A stretch of DNA of 5,263 nucleotides from Bacteroidales bacterium (lineage in GTDB: Bacteria > Bacteroidota > Bacteroidia > Bacteroidales > Dysgonomonadaceae). Positions 1 through 5,263 of this stretch are shown here, piece by piece; the stretch's first letter is position 1; each line of letters starts with the position of its first letter. The stretch covers positions 1-5,263 of the forward strand of contig DUUR01000010.1 of NCBI GenBank assembly GCA_012841425.1, given 5' to 3'. The notes under the pieces were generated by a model. The model was given only the letters and a program-made list of their open reading frames with translations, ran no database searches and had not been told where the DNA came from. The position numbers and the translations under genes were made by a program.

Positions 1-171
1 CAGAAGACTTTGCATATTCCTGATGAGAATATGTTGGTTGAGATGGATGCTACTGATGGGCTTGCTGCTGCTTTGTGTCATTTTTATCAATCGGATATAT
101 CTACTGGGGAGACAAAATACAGGGATTGGAAGGATTTTGCCAATCGTAATCCAGATAAGGTTAAAAAATAG
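1..171 (+). CDS. ruvC: Crossover junction endodeoxyribonuclease RuvC, C-terminal fragment (5' end outside window)
   Basis: RuvC is the nuclease that resolves Holliday junctions with RuvA and RuvB during recombinational repair in the cytoplasm. Frame 1 is open from the first base to a TAG at 169-171, giving the last 56 residues. The segment [16 protein letters not shown] matches the C-terminal RuvC signature (usually D-A-A-D-A-L-A-x-A), with two Asp three residues apart (residues 16 and 19 of the fragment). In the family these are the last two of the four metal-binding acidic residues. The distance from this motif to the end, about 37 residues, fits RuvC, and the remaining tail is lysine-rich and charged. 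Gly replaces the usual Ala after the second Asp, a minor change. The catalytic residues nearer the N-terminus lie outside the window. No terminator hairpin follows, and the next gene on this strand starts 43 nt later with its own promoter. The identification is firm for so short a piece. Confidence 0.88.
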   Translation, partial: QKTLHIPDENMLVEMDATDGLAAALCHFYQSDISTGETKYRDWKDFANRNPDKVKK

Positions 172-181
172 TTATTTATGG

Positions 182-210
182 TTGTTATTTAAGGATTTTT
201 TTTATCTTTG
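182..210 (+). promoter_or_regulatory. Bacteroidota-type promoter of the HU/SPOR gene
   Basis: A perfect -7 element TATCTTTG (consensus TAnnTTTG) lies at 203-210. A TTG at 182-184 can act as the -33 element with an 18-nt spacer, inside the usual 17-23 range. The ATG at 215 begins 4 nt after the -7 element, so transcription is expected to start at or next to the start codon. The T-run at 196-203 lies within the promoter; no GC-rich stem precedes it, so I do not read it as a terminator. Confidence 0.7.
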
Positions 211-214
211 TAGT

Positions 215-1198
215 ATGAACCAACTTATATATCACATAGAATTTTTACTTCATGAGCATAATTGTGTGATTATTCCTGATTTAGGAGGTTTTGTAATTAA
301 TGCAATTCAATCTAGCAGGGATAGTAATAATGCGCTTATGCCACCATCATGTGAATTGGTTTTTAATCGCGATCTTACTCATAATGATGGTTTGCTTGCT
401 CAATCTTATATGAAAACGTATGATCTTTCTTTTGAAAGAGCTATGTGGAGAATTGATAATGAGGTGGTTGAGCTAAAGCGGATTCTTCGTGATAAGAGTT
501 ATTTAGATCTGAACAAGTTGGGCTCTTTTTCACTAACTGAAGATAATAGATTTGCATATAAACCTGGTTCTTTTGTAAGGCCTGAGTATTTTGGACTTAG
601 CGCTATTAAACTTCAAGAGCTTACTGTCGTTGAGAAACTTGCTGCTGTTGAGAAGACTATTCCTATTACCGCTGCTGAAGCGAGTAGGGGTGGGGCGTTT
701 AAAAAGATTGGTTTTACCGCTGCGGCTGTAGCTGCTGTTATTTTATTTATGTTTGTTTTACCTGTTAGCGATACTGCAATTGAAAGACAAACTGCAAATA
801 TTTCTTATGAAACTAAATGGTTTAGGCCTAAACAGTCTACCACTAATACTAAGCCTGCACAGTCTGTGGTTGAAGCGAATGAGTTTTTGGAAGTGAATTC
901 TGAAAATTTAGTGGCAACTAACGAGGTTGTGGTGCCTAGTGTTGACGCATCTGGTGCCACTACTGAGCAATCTACTTATTACATTGTAATGGGTGTTTTT
1001 AGAGGTGAAATATCTGCCACAAAGTTAATTGAATCTCTTAAAGAGGAGGGATTTAATAATGCAAACTGGCTAGAGCGTCCTGAGCGATTTGATGTTTATG
1101 GTGCTTCTTTTAGTGTTGAAGAGGAGGCCGAGGCTTATTTAAGAGAGGTTCATAAGAAATTTCCAAAACATATTGATGCATGGATTCTTAAGCGTTGA
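215..1198 (+). CDS. HU-CCDC81 and SPOR domain-containing single-pass membrane protein
   Basis: This 327-residue protein has four parts. Residues 1-58 (MNQLIYHIEFLLHEHNCVII, then PDLGGFV) match the first HU-like domain of the bacterial CCDC81 family, with its typical start and 'P-x-x-G-G-F' turn. Residues about 59-125 form the second HU-like domain (SYMKTYDLSFERA, KLGSF). A hydrophobic helix at about 166-184 (IGFTAAAVAAVILFMFVLPV) is the single membrane span, preceded by two lysines, so the N-terminal half should be cytoplasmic. After a Ser/Thr/Asn/Val-rich linker, residues 253-327 form a SPOR domain (TYYIVMGVF, then FDVYGASFSVEEEAEAYL and DAWILK). SPOR domains bind denuded peptidoglycan, often at division sites. 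HU-like domains bind DNA or serve as protein-interaction modules. A role bridging nucleoid and cell wall is inference. The ATG at 215 was chosen because homology begins there; the frame stays open upstream to 23, but only inside ruvC. The leader is absent or nearly so, with no Shine-Dalgarno. Confidence 0.87.
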   Translation: MNQLIYHIEFLLHEHNCVIIPDLGGFVINAIQSSRDSNNALMPPSCELVFNRDLTHNDGLLAQSYMKTYDLSFERAMWRIDNEVVELKRILRDKSYLDLNKLGSFSLTEDNRFAYKPGSFVRPEYFGLSAIKLQELTVVEKLAAVEKTIPITAAEASRGGAFKKIGFTAAAVAAVILFMFVLPVSDTAIERQTANISYETKWFRPKQSTTNTKPAQSVVEANEFLEVNSENLVATNEVVVPSVDASGATTEQSTYYIVMGVFRGEISATKLIESLKEEGFNNANWLERPERFDVYGASFSVEEEAEAYLREVHKKFPKHIDAWILKR

Positions 1199-1228
1199 TT
1201 TTATTCTATTAATTGAATCTTTCTATTA
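1199..1228. other. Convergent intergenic gap, no terminator seen
   Basis: These 30 AT-rich bases separate the stop codons of two converging genes. I find no GC-containing stem followed by a T-run on either strand. The two extra stop codons of the minus-strand gene (1223-1228) take up part of the gap. Either termination is not of the simple intrinsic kind or the two transcripts overlap at their 3' ends. Confidence 0.6.
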
Positions 1229-1250
1229 TCAAAATCTAGTTCTATTATCA
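1221..1250. repeat. 11-bp direct repeat TTCTATTATCA, two copies 19 bp apart
   Basis: TTCTATTATCA occurs at 1221-1231 and again at 1240-1250. On the minus strand the inner copy is read as the codons for Asp-Asn-Arg near the C-terminus of the barrel protein. The outer copy is read in another frame and supplies the stop codon plus the following TAA and TAG. The 19-bp offset is not a multiple of three, so the two copies have different coding meanings. Confidence 0.75.
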
Positions 1251-3967
1251 GGACCTCTTCCTCTACTGCTTCCCCTTCTATTCATATCTTGTGACGATCC
1301 GCCACCACTGAATGCATTAAATCTATATACAAAGCTTGCTATGAAATAGCTTGTTAGCGTGTTGGTTGTTGTGTCTCTTATATAATTTGATGTTACGCTT
1401 CTATTTATATTGCTTCTTTGTTGCAATATGTCAAAGACCCTTATTCTAACTATTCCATTTTTCTGTTTAAGAACTTGTTTTTCAATTGAGGCATTCCAAA
1501 GTGCTTCATTTTGTTTGAAGCCATCGGCATAGCCCGAGTTGGTAGAGTATCTGATATCGCTTTGTATATTTATATCGTATGGTAAATATATTGTGGAGGT
1601 TGCTGATGTTCCGTAGTTCATGTACTCTCTGTCTTCTTGACCTTCTAGACTGTTTTTTACTTTGTTGTATGATACGTTTCCGCGTATAGAAAAGACAACT
1701 TTATCGGATATGTAATTTAAACTTAGGTTTTCTGAAAGATTTAATTGTCTGTTTATATTTTCTTCGTTGTTTGAAAATCCATTGTTTACTCCATAATTGG
1801 CATTTGTGGTGGTAGATATTGAGAATTTCTTATTCTTAAGGGGTTGCGTGGTGGTAAATTGCATGCTTCCATTCCAGTTGCCATCTACATTCATGTAGGT
1901 GTTTTCTCTTCTTCCGGTTTCAGGATCGGTAAATCGTGATGATACTATGGCGTTTGAGGTGTAATTGAAATTGCCATTAACCATATAAAAACGATTATGC
2001 TCGGGTATGGAGTGCTGATATCTTAAGTTTACACGATGATTAAATGAGGGGTTGAGGTTGGGGTTGCCATATGTGATGTTTAGTGGATTGCTTACATCTA
2101 CAACTGGTGATATTTGATTTACTGAGGGTTGATTTGTACTTCCATTATAGTTTATACGAAGGTTTTGCTGTCTAGACCATCGATAGTTGAAGTGTCCGGT
2201 GGGGGAGTAGTTGGTTACGTTTTGCGTGATGTCACTTATTAACGAATCTCCAATATATGTTGTACGGTTAGAGCTGGATGGGTATACGCTAAAGCCTATG
2301 GTGTAGTCATATTTTTCTTTCCTTGTACGAAGGTTTATACCGAAGTTCTGATTGGTTGATTCGTTCTCGTTGAGTCTGCTGTATAACTTGTCTAATATTA
2401 CATAGTCTCCATTTTCATCTTGTGTGCGTGTGTCTTTGTCTGAGATTGAAGAGTTGGTTCTATAGTTATATGAAAACTGTAGGAAATAACTTTCGCCTAT
2501 TGGTTCAACATACGATGCCGATCCATTAAAGCCACTGCTTTTGTTTGTGTCTGTAATGCGTTGATCGAGTAGGTCGTCTTCGCGTGAGCCGTTGTAATAT
2601 GTGTTGGATAGGTTGGATGCGAGACTGTTGCTTGTGTTGCCGTCTGCTCTTAGTCTTATGCTCATGCTTCTGCCTCTCTTTTTGAAGCGTCTGTTGATTT
2701 CAATATCTCCATTCCAATTGTTTGAGTTGCCTGAGGATATATTGTGGGAATTGCCATAGTTTATGGTATCACCCGATTCTCGCATGGTTGAGAATTCTCC
2801 TATGTTTTCTGACTCGTTGGTTGATCTGGAAATGTTTGGACGGAATATTATTGAGGTGAGTGAATCGGGGCGCCATTCCATATTAAAGCCGAGACTGATA
2901 TTGTCGTATAGGCTGTTGGTTGTACTGGTCTCTTCTTCAAATGTGTCGCCCTGTTTTAAATAGTTTTGTGTATATGTTTTTGAGGTTATATAGTTTTTTC
3001 CACTCGAGTAGTTTGTGTTTCCGCCCAGCTGAAGTTCTTTAGAGAATTGTTTGTTGAAATTTACTCCTCCATTTCTTGATGTGCTTACGCCACCGCCACC
3101 ACCTCTGCCTCTTCGACCGCCACCTGCATTATTGGTGTTGTTTATGCCTCCAATAAATGTATATTGATCTTCGTTGCGCATATGATTTATCAATGCGTTT
3201 GCTTCGTATCTATCGTTACTACCATAACCTCCTGCGATATTGCCAAAAGTGCCTCGCTTCATATTGGGTTTTACGGTTAGGTTGATTATCATTTCTTCTT
3301 CTCCATCATCGAACCCTGTTGTTAATTCGGTTTCGGTCTTTTTATCTAATACTTGTAATTTATCGATCATTTTTGCTGGAAGGTTTTTGGATGCTACCTT
3401 GGGGTCGTCACTAAAAAACTCTTTCCCGTCTACAAATATTCGTTTAATTTCTTTTCCTTGTACTTTAATTGTGCCGCTGGCATCTATTTCTACTCCGGGC
3501 ATCTGCTTTAGAAGATCTTCAACAACAGCCATTTCGGCTACGTTATATGCACTTGCGTTATACTCTAGGGTGTCTCCTCTTACTACTATTTCAAGTGATT
3601 GTGCTGTTATTACGGCTTCGTCTAGTAAAAAAGAACTTTCATTAAGTTTGATACTATCTAGCCTTAAAGATGGGTTTTCTTTTGTGAGTTCAATATCTAA
3701 AAAATTATTGCTATATCCCATAAAGGAGAATTGTGCTATGTATTTGCCAATGCTTACAGGAATGCTGAACGATCCGTCTCTCGCCGATGTATCACCAGTT
3801 ATAAGTGTACTGTCGTTTTGTGCCAATATGCGTATTGTAACGGCAGGGATAGGTTCATTGGTTTCTGCATCGTATATTTTCCCAGAAATTCGCGACGGCG
3901 CAACTTGGGTATAAACGAGGCTTGTATAAACTATAAAAATTGCTAAGAATATTAATGTTTTATTCAT
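1229..3967 (-). CDS. Outer-membrane beta-barrel protein, TonB-dependent-receptor-like (carboxypeptidase regulatory-like domain, plug, OMP_b-brl_3-type barrel)
   Basis: This 912-residue protein begins with a signal peptide (MNKTLIFLAIFIVYTSLVYT, cleavage near residues 20-21). Residues about 26-108 are a carboxypeptidase-regulatory-like beta-sandwich (ISGKIYDAETNEPIPAVTI, then GYS). Residues about 118-232 are a plug-like domain with the family hallmarks VEDLLKQMPGVEID, IFVDGKEFFSDDPKVASKNL and TGFDDGEEE. The rest is a long Asn/Ser/Tyr-rich stretch of alternating amphipathic strands typical of a large outer-membrane barrel, with the last strand near 873-886 (YFIASFVYRFNAF). A Gly/Arg-rich tail (887-912) follows that strand, and a Gly/Arg loop lies at 282-293. 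Length and order fit the Bacteroidota 'outer membrane beta-barrel family protein' group, related to TonB-dependent receptors. No TonB box or SusD-like partner is seen, so the substrate is unknown. The ATG at 3967 is fixed by the signal peptide. The gene ends in three consecutive in-frame stops (TGA TAA TAG) and is convergent with the HU/SPOR gene. Confidence 0.9.
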   Translation of the reverse strand: MNKTLIFLAIFIVYTSLVYTQVAPSRISGKIYDAETNEPIPAVTIRILAQNDSTLITGDTSARDGSFSIPVSIGKYIAQFSFMGYSNNFLDIELTKENPSLRLDSIKLNESSFLLDEAVITAQSLEIVVRGDTLEYNASAYNVAEMAVVEDLLKQMPGVEIDASGTIKVQGKEIKRIFVDGKEFFSDDPKVASKNLPAKMIDKLQVLDKKTETELTTGFDDGEEEMIINLTVKPNMKRGTFGNIAGGYGSNDRYEANALINHMRNEDQYTFIGGINNTNNAGGGRRGRGGGGGVSTSRNGGVNFNKQFSKELQLGGNTNYSSGKNYITSKTYTQNYLKQGDTFEEETSTTNSLYDNISLGFNMEWRPDSLTSIIFRPNISRSTNESENIGEFSTMRESGDTINYGNSHNISSGNSNNWNGDIEINRRFKKRGRSMSIRLRADGNTSNSLASNLSNTYYNGSREDDLLDQRITDTNKSSGFNGSASYVEPIGESYFLQFSYNYRTNSSISDKDTRTQDENGDYVILDKLYSRLNENESTNQNFGINLRTRKEKYDYTIGFSVYPSSSNRTTYIGDSLISDITQNVTNYSPTGHFNYRWSRQQNLRINYNGSTNQPSVNQISPVVDVSNPLNITYGNPNLNPSFNHRVNLRYQHSIPEHNRFYMVNGNFNYTSNAIVSSRFTDPETGRRENTYMNVDGNWNGSMQFTTTQPLKNKKFSISTTTNANYGVNNGFSNNEENINRQLNLSENLSLNYISDKVVFSIRGNVSYNKVKNSLEGQEDREYMNYGTSATSTIYLPYDINIQSDIRYSTNSGYADGFKQNEALWNASIEKQVLKQKNGIVRIRVFDILQQRSNINRSVTSNYIRDTTTNTLTSYFIASFVYRFNAFSGGGSSQDMNRRGSSRGRGPDNRTRF

Positions 3968-3983
3968 AATATTTATTGTAACA

Positions 3984-4015
3984 CAAAAATATAAACTAAA
4001 AATATCTATTTCAAA
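3984..4015 (-). promoter_or_regulatory. Bacteroidota-type promoter of the outer-membrane beta-barrel gene
   Basis: On the minus strand TATTTTTG (3991 down to 3984) matches the -7 consensus TAnnTTTG, and TTTG (4015 down to 4012) provides a -33 element with a 20-nt spacer. The expected transcription start is near 3979, giving a short AT-rich leader of about 10-15 nt (ending AATAAATATT before the ATG) with no Shine-Dalgarno. Confidence 0.65.
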
Positions 4016-4026
4016 AAGAATATATG

Positions 4027-4058
4027 AACCCCTTCATTATATCGATGAAATGAGGGTT
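4027..4058. repeat. Bulged inverted repeat between the divergent promoters
   Basis: AACCC (4027-4031) pairs with GGGTT (4054-4058), and TCATT (4034-4038) pairs with AATGA (4049-4053). This leaves a 2-nt bulge (4032-4033) on one arm and a 10-nt loop containing ATCGAT. The element lies upstream of the assigned promoters of both divergent genes, so it should not be part of either main transcript. A DNA-level operator is more plausible than a terminator, since no T-run adjoins the stem on either strand. Confidence 0.45.
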
Positions 4059-4064
4059 TAGATA

Positions 4065-4078
4065 TATTTGTGCAAATA
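4065..4078. repeat. 14-bp palindrome TATTTG-TG-CAAATA, possible operator
   Basis: Two perfect 6-bp arms flank a central TG. The left arm overlaps an additional TAnnTTTG match (TATATTTG, 4063-4070), and the 10-mer TGTGCAAATA at 4069-4078 recurs inverted at 4118-4127, across the assigned -7 element of the PLP enzyme gene. Symmetry and position suit a dimeric regulator, but AT-rich promoter DNA yields such palindromes easily. Confidence 0.4.
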
Positions 4079-4115
4079 AAAAAGTTGCTTGTGCTATAAA
4101 TTAAGCGATGGTTGT

Positions 4116-4123
4116 TATATTTG
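4116..4123 (+). promoter_or_regulatory. -7 element of the promoter for the PLP enzyme gene
   Basis: TATATTTG is a perfect TAnnTTTG match. The best upstream TTG is at 4089-4091, giving a 24-nt spacer that is slightly long for the phylum, so the -33 element is weak or uncertain. Transcription should start around 4127-4130, leaving a leader of about 25 nt before the ATG at 4155 and placing the short leader ORF at or near the mRNA 5' end. Confidence 0.6.
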
Positions 4124-4126
4124 CAC

Positions 4127-4153
4127 ATGAAATTATTAAGTAAATATTGTTAG
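4127..4153 (+). CDS. Candidate leader peptide MKLLSKYC (uORF) upstream of the PLP enzyme
   Basis: An ATG at 4127 opens eight codons (Met-Lys-Leu-Leu-Ser-Lys-Tyr-Cys) closed by TAG at 4151-4153; one base later comes the ATG of the Cys/Met enzyme. The ATG is 3 nt after the -7 element, nearly the same geometry as the leaderless HU/SPOR gene, so ribosomes could load on the 5' end and reinitiate or slide onto the main start. The last sense codon is TGT (Cys), which would let cysteine supply affect how ribosomes reach the stop. This is inferred from geometry alone. An ORF this short can arise by chance in AT-rich DNA, and no alternative hairpins typical of attenuation are evident. Confidence 0.3.
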   Translation: MKLLSKYC

Positions 4154-4154
4154 G

Positions 4155-5263
4155 ATGAATTCAAAAGAATTTGAAGATAGATTGTTAGGTGTCGGTTTTC
4201 CCAAGAAAGATGTTTATGGTTCACTTTCTATTCCTGTATACAATGCTTTGGCATATGAGTTTGAAACAGCCGAAGAGATGGAGGATGCCTTTTGTGGTAT
4301 CACAAAGGAGCATACTTACTCGAGAGTAACTAATCCCACAGTGCAATTTTTTGAAGAAAGGGTTAAGACTGTAACTAATGCTTTTGGTGTTACGGCTCTA
4401 AATTCGGGCATGGCTGCTATCAGTAATGCTTTTTTTACTCTTGCTTGGAGCGGTAGTAATATAATTGCATCGCGCTATCTTTTTGGAAATACTTATTCGT
4501 TTTTCGTTAATACCCTCACTTCTTTTGGAGTGGAAATCAGATTTTGCGATCTTACTAATCCTGAGGAGGTCTCTTCTAATATTGATGAGAATACTTGTGC
4601 TGTTTTTGTTGAGGTTATTACTAATCCGCAACTGGAGGTGGCCGATTTAAAAGAGTTGAGTAGGGTGGCGCACGAGGAGAATGTTCCTTTAGTGGCTGAT
4701 ACTACAGTTGTATCGTTTTCAGCATTTAGCGCTGCAGATTTGGGTGTGGACATTGATCTTATCTCTAGTACAAAATATATTTCGGGTGGTGGTACCAGCT
4801 TGGGTGGCTTGATAATTGATTATGGTAATTTCAATTGGGGGCACTCTTATAAACTTAAAGAATATACTAGTTTATCTCAGTCGGCATTTCATTTTAAACT
4901 TAGAAAGGAAATTCATAGAAATTTGGGTGCTTATATGACGCCAGAGGTTGCTTATATGCAGTCGCTGGGACTTGAAACTTTGAATATCAGATATGAGAGG
5001 GTTTCAAAAAATTGCTTAGAGTTGGCTAAATTGTTGCAGAATCTTAATGGTGTGGTTTCGGTAAATTATACTGGATTGCCCGATAATCAATTTTATGAGG
5101 TCAGCAAAAAACAGTTTGGCGAATTTCCAGGTGCTATGCTTACTTTTGACCTGGAGTCTAAAGAGAGGTGTTTTAGTTTTATGAGAAAACTTAATCTGAT
5201 TAAAAGGGCTACTAATCTTTTTGATAATATAAGCCTTATCATTCATCCTGCTAGTACAATATA
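4155..5263 (+). CDS. Cys/Met metabolism PLP-dependent enzyme, MetY/MetZ-like (3' end outside window)
   Basis: The frame is open from ATG 4155 to the window edge (369 residues). The order of motifs is that of the fold-type I Cys/Met enzymes, which use PLP to add or remove sulfur groups on homoserine or cysteine derivatives: TYSRVTNPT (54-62, phosphate-binding Tyr-Ser-Arg), LNSGMAA (82-88), YLFGNTYSFF (108-117), ITNPQLEV (155-162), VADTTV (180-185, Asp182 for the pyridine nitrogen), SSTKYISGGGTSLGG (204-218, Lys207 for the Schiff base), GLETL (272-276), GLPD and finally IIHPASTI (362-369). The GNFNWG segment (224-229) and LFGNTYSFF point to the O-acetyl/O-succinylhomoserine sulfhydrylase side. 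Departures from consensus are Thr for Asn after Asp182, Gly212 for the usual His after the lysine, and a shorter loop after GNFNWG. The exact reaction is therefore uncertain; a sulfhydrylase or a gamma-lyase is possible. The start fits the family N-terminus; TTAGG abuts the ATG too closely for a normal Shine-Dalgarno. Confidence 0.85.
   Translation, partial: MNSKEFEDRLLGVGFPKKDVYGSLSIPVYNALAYEFETAEEMEDAFCGITKEHTYSRVTNPTVQFFEERVKTVTNAFGVTALNSGMAAISNAFFTLAWSGSNIIASRYLFGNTYSFFVNTLTSFGVEIRFCDLTNPEEVSSNIDENTCAVFVEVITNPQLEVADLKELSRVAHEENVPLVADTTVVSFSAFSAADLGVDIDLISSTKYISGGGTSLGGLIIDYGNFNWGHSYKLKEYTSLSQSAFHFKLRKEIHRNLGAYMTPEVAYMQSLGLETLNIRYERVSKNCLELAKLLQNLNGVVSVNYTGLPDNQFYEVSKKQFGEFPGAMLTFDLESKERCFSFMRKLNLIKRATNLFDNISLIIHPASTI

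Noticed and set aside
178..188. ATGGTTGTTAT shared exactly between 178-188 and 4108-4118, both in promoter regions
   Set aside because: An 11-bp match between two places in an AT-rich window of this size is expected by chance, and the repeat sits differently relative to the two -7 elements.
172..203. Possible ruvC terminator ending in the T-run at 196-203
   Set aside because: Only a weak AT-only pairing precedes the T-run, and the T-run lies between the -33 and -7 elements of the next promoter.
23..214. 64-codon upstream extension of the HU/SPOR frame
   Set aside because: It overlaps the ruvC 3' end in another frame and the promoter; family homology begins at the ATG at 215.
3240..3914. 224-codon plus-strand ORF opposite the N-terminal part of the barrel gene
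   Set aside because: It is antisense to well-recognised signal, regulatory-like and plug domains, its product is Ser/Leu/Ile-rich without recognisable motifs, and no promoter precedes it. The smaller plus-strand ORFs at 2763-2963 and 3731-3946 are rejected for the same reason.
4063..4070. TATATTTG as a second, upstream promoter for the PLP enzyme gene
   Set aside because: It matches the -7 consensus, but no TTG lies at a suitable distance upstream, and a nearer perfect -7 element exists at 4116-4123. It remains possible as a minor start.
4080..4154. SAM or other sulfur-related riboswitch before the PLP enzyme gene
   Set aside because: The predicted leader is only about 25 nt, too short for a known SAM-type aptamer, and no conserved core was recognised.
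4398..5246. Short ORFs inside the PLP enzyme gene (4398-4631, 4493-4753 and 5016-5246 minus; 4465-4650 plus)
   Set aside because: All lie within a frame with clear PLP-enzyme motifs and have no recognisable domains of their own.

Overview
The window reads as ordinary chromosomal DNA from an AT-rich member of the Bacteroidota, probably Bacteroidales-like. Three things point there. There is an HU-CCDC81/SPOR protein and a large outer-membrane beta-barrel protein with a carboxypeptidase-regulatory-like N-terminal domain, both typical of the phylum. Exact copies of the Bacteroidota -7 promoter element (TAnnTTTG) stand before all three complete or 5'-complete genes. Convincing Shine-Dalgarno sequences are absent. 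No rRNA, tRNA, CRISPR array, insertion sequence or phage gene is visible.

Layout. Positions 1-171 are the 3' end of ruvC (+), the Holliday-junction resolvase. After a 43-nt gap carrying a promoter comes a 327-residue HU-CCDC81/SPOR membrane protein (215-1198, +), whose ATG lies only 4 nt after the -7 element, so its mRNA is probably leaderless. A 30-nt gap separates it from a convergent 912-residue outer-membrane beta-barrel protein (1229-3967, -). A 187-nt divergent intergenic region (3968-4154) holds promoters for both flanking genes, a bulged inverted repeat, a 14-bp palindrome and a possible 8-codon leader ORF ending in Cys-stop. From 4155 to the window end runs the first 369 codons of a Cys/Met-metabolism PLP-dependent enzyme (+), cut off by the window edge.

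How they relate. The genes do not form one pathway. ruvC and the HU/SPOR gene are co-directional, and the HU/SPOR protein could link a DNA-binding-type domain in the cytoplasm to peptidoglycan in the periplasm. The beta-barrel protein has no SusD-like partner here and looks like a stand-alone member. The PLP enzyme belongs to the MetY/MetZ/CGS/MGL fold group and has several departures from consensus. The most interesting signal is upstream of it: a candidate leaderless peptide MKLLSKYC whose stop lies 1 nt before the enzyme's ATG. This suggests cysteine-sensitive translational coupling, but it is an inference from one sequence and could be chance.
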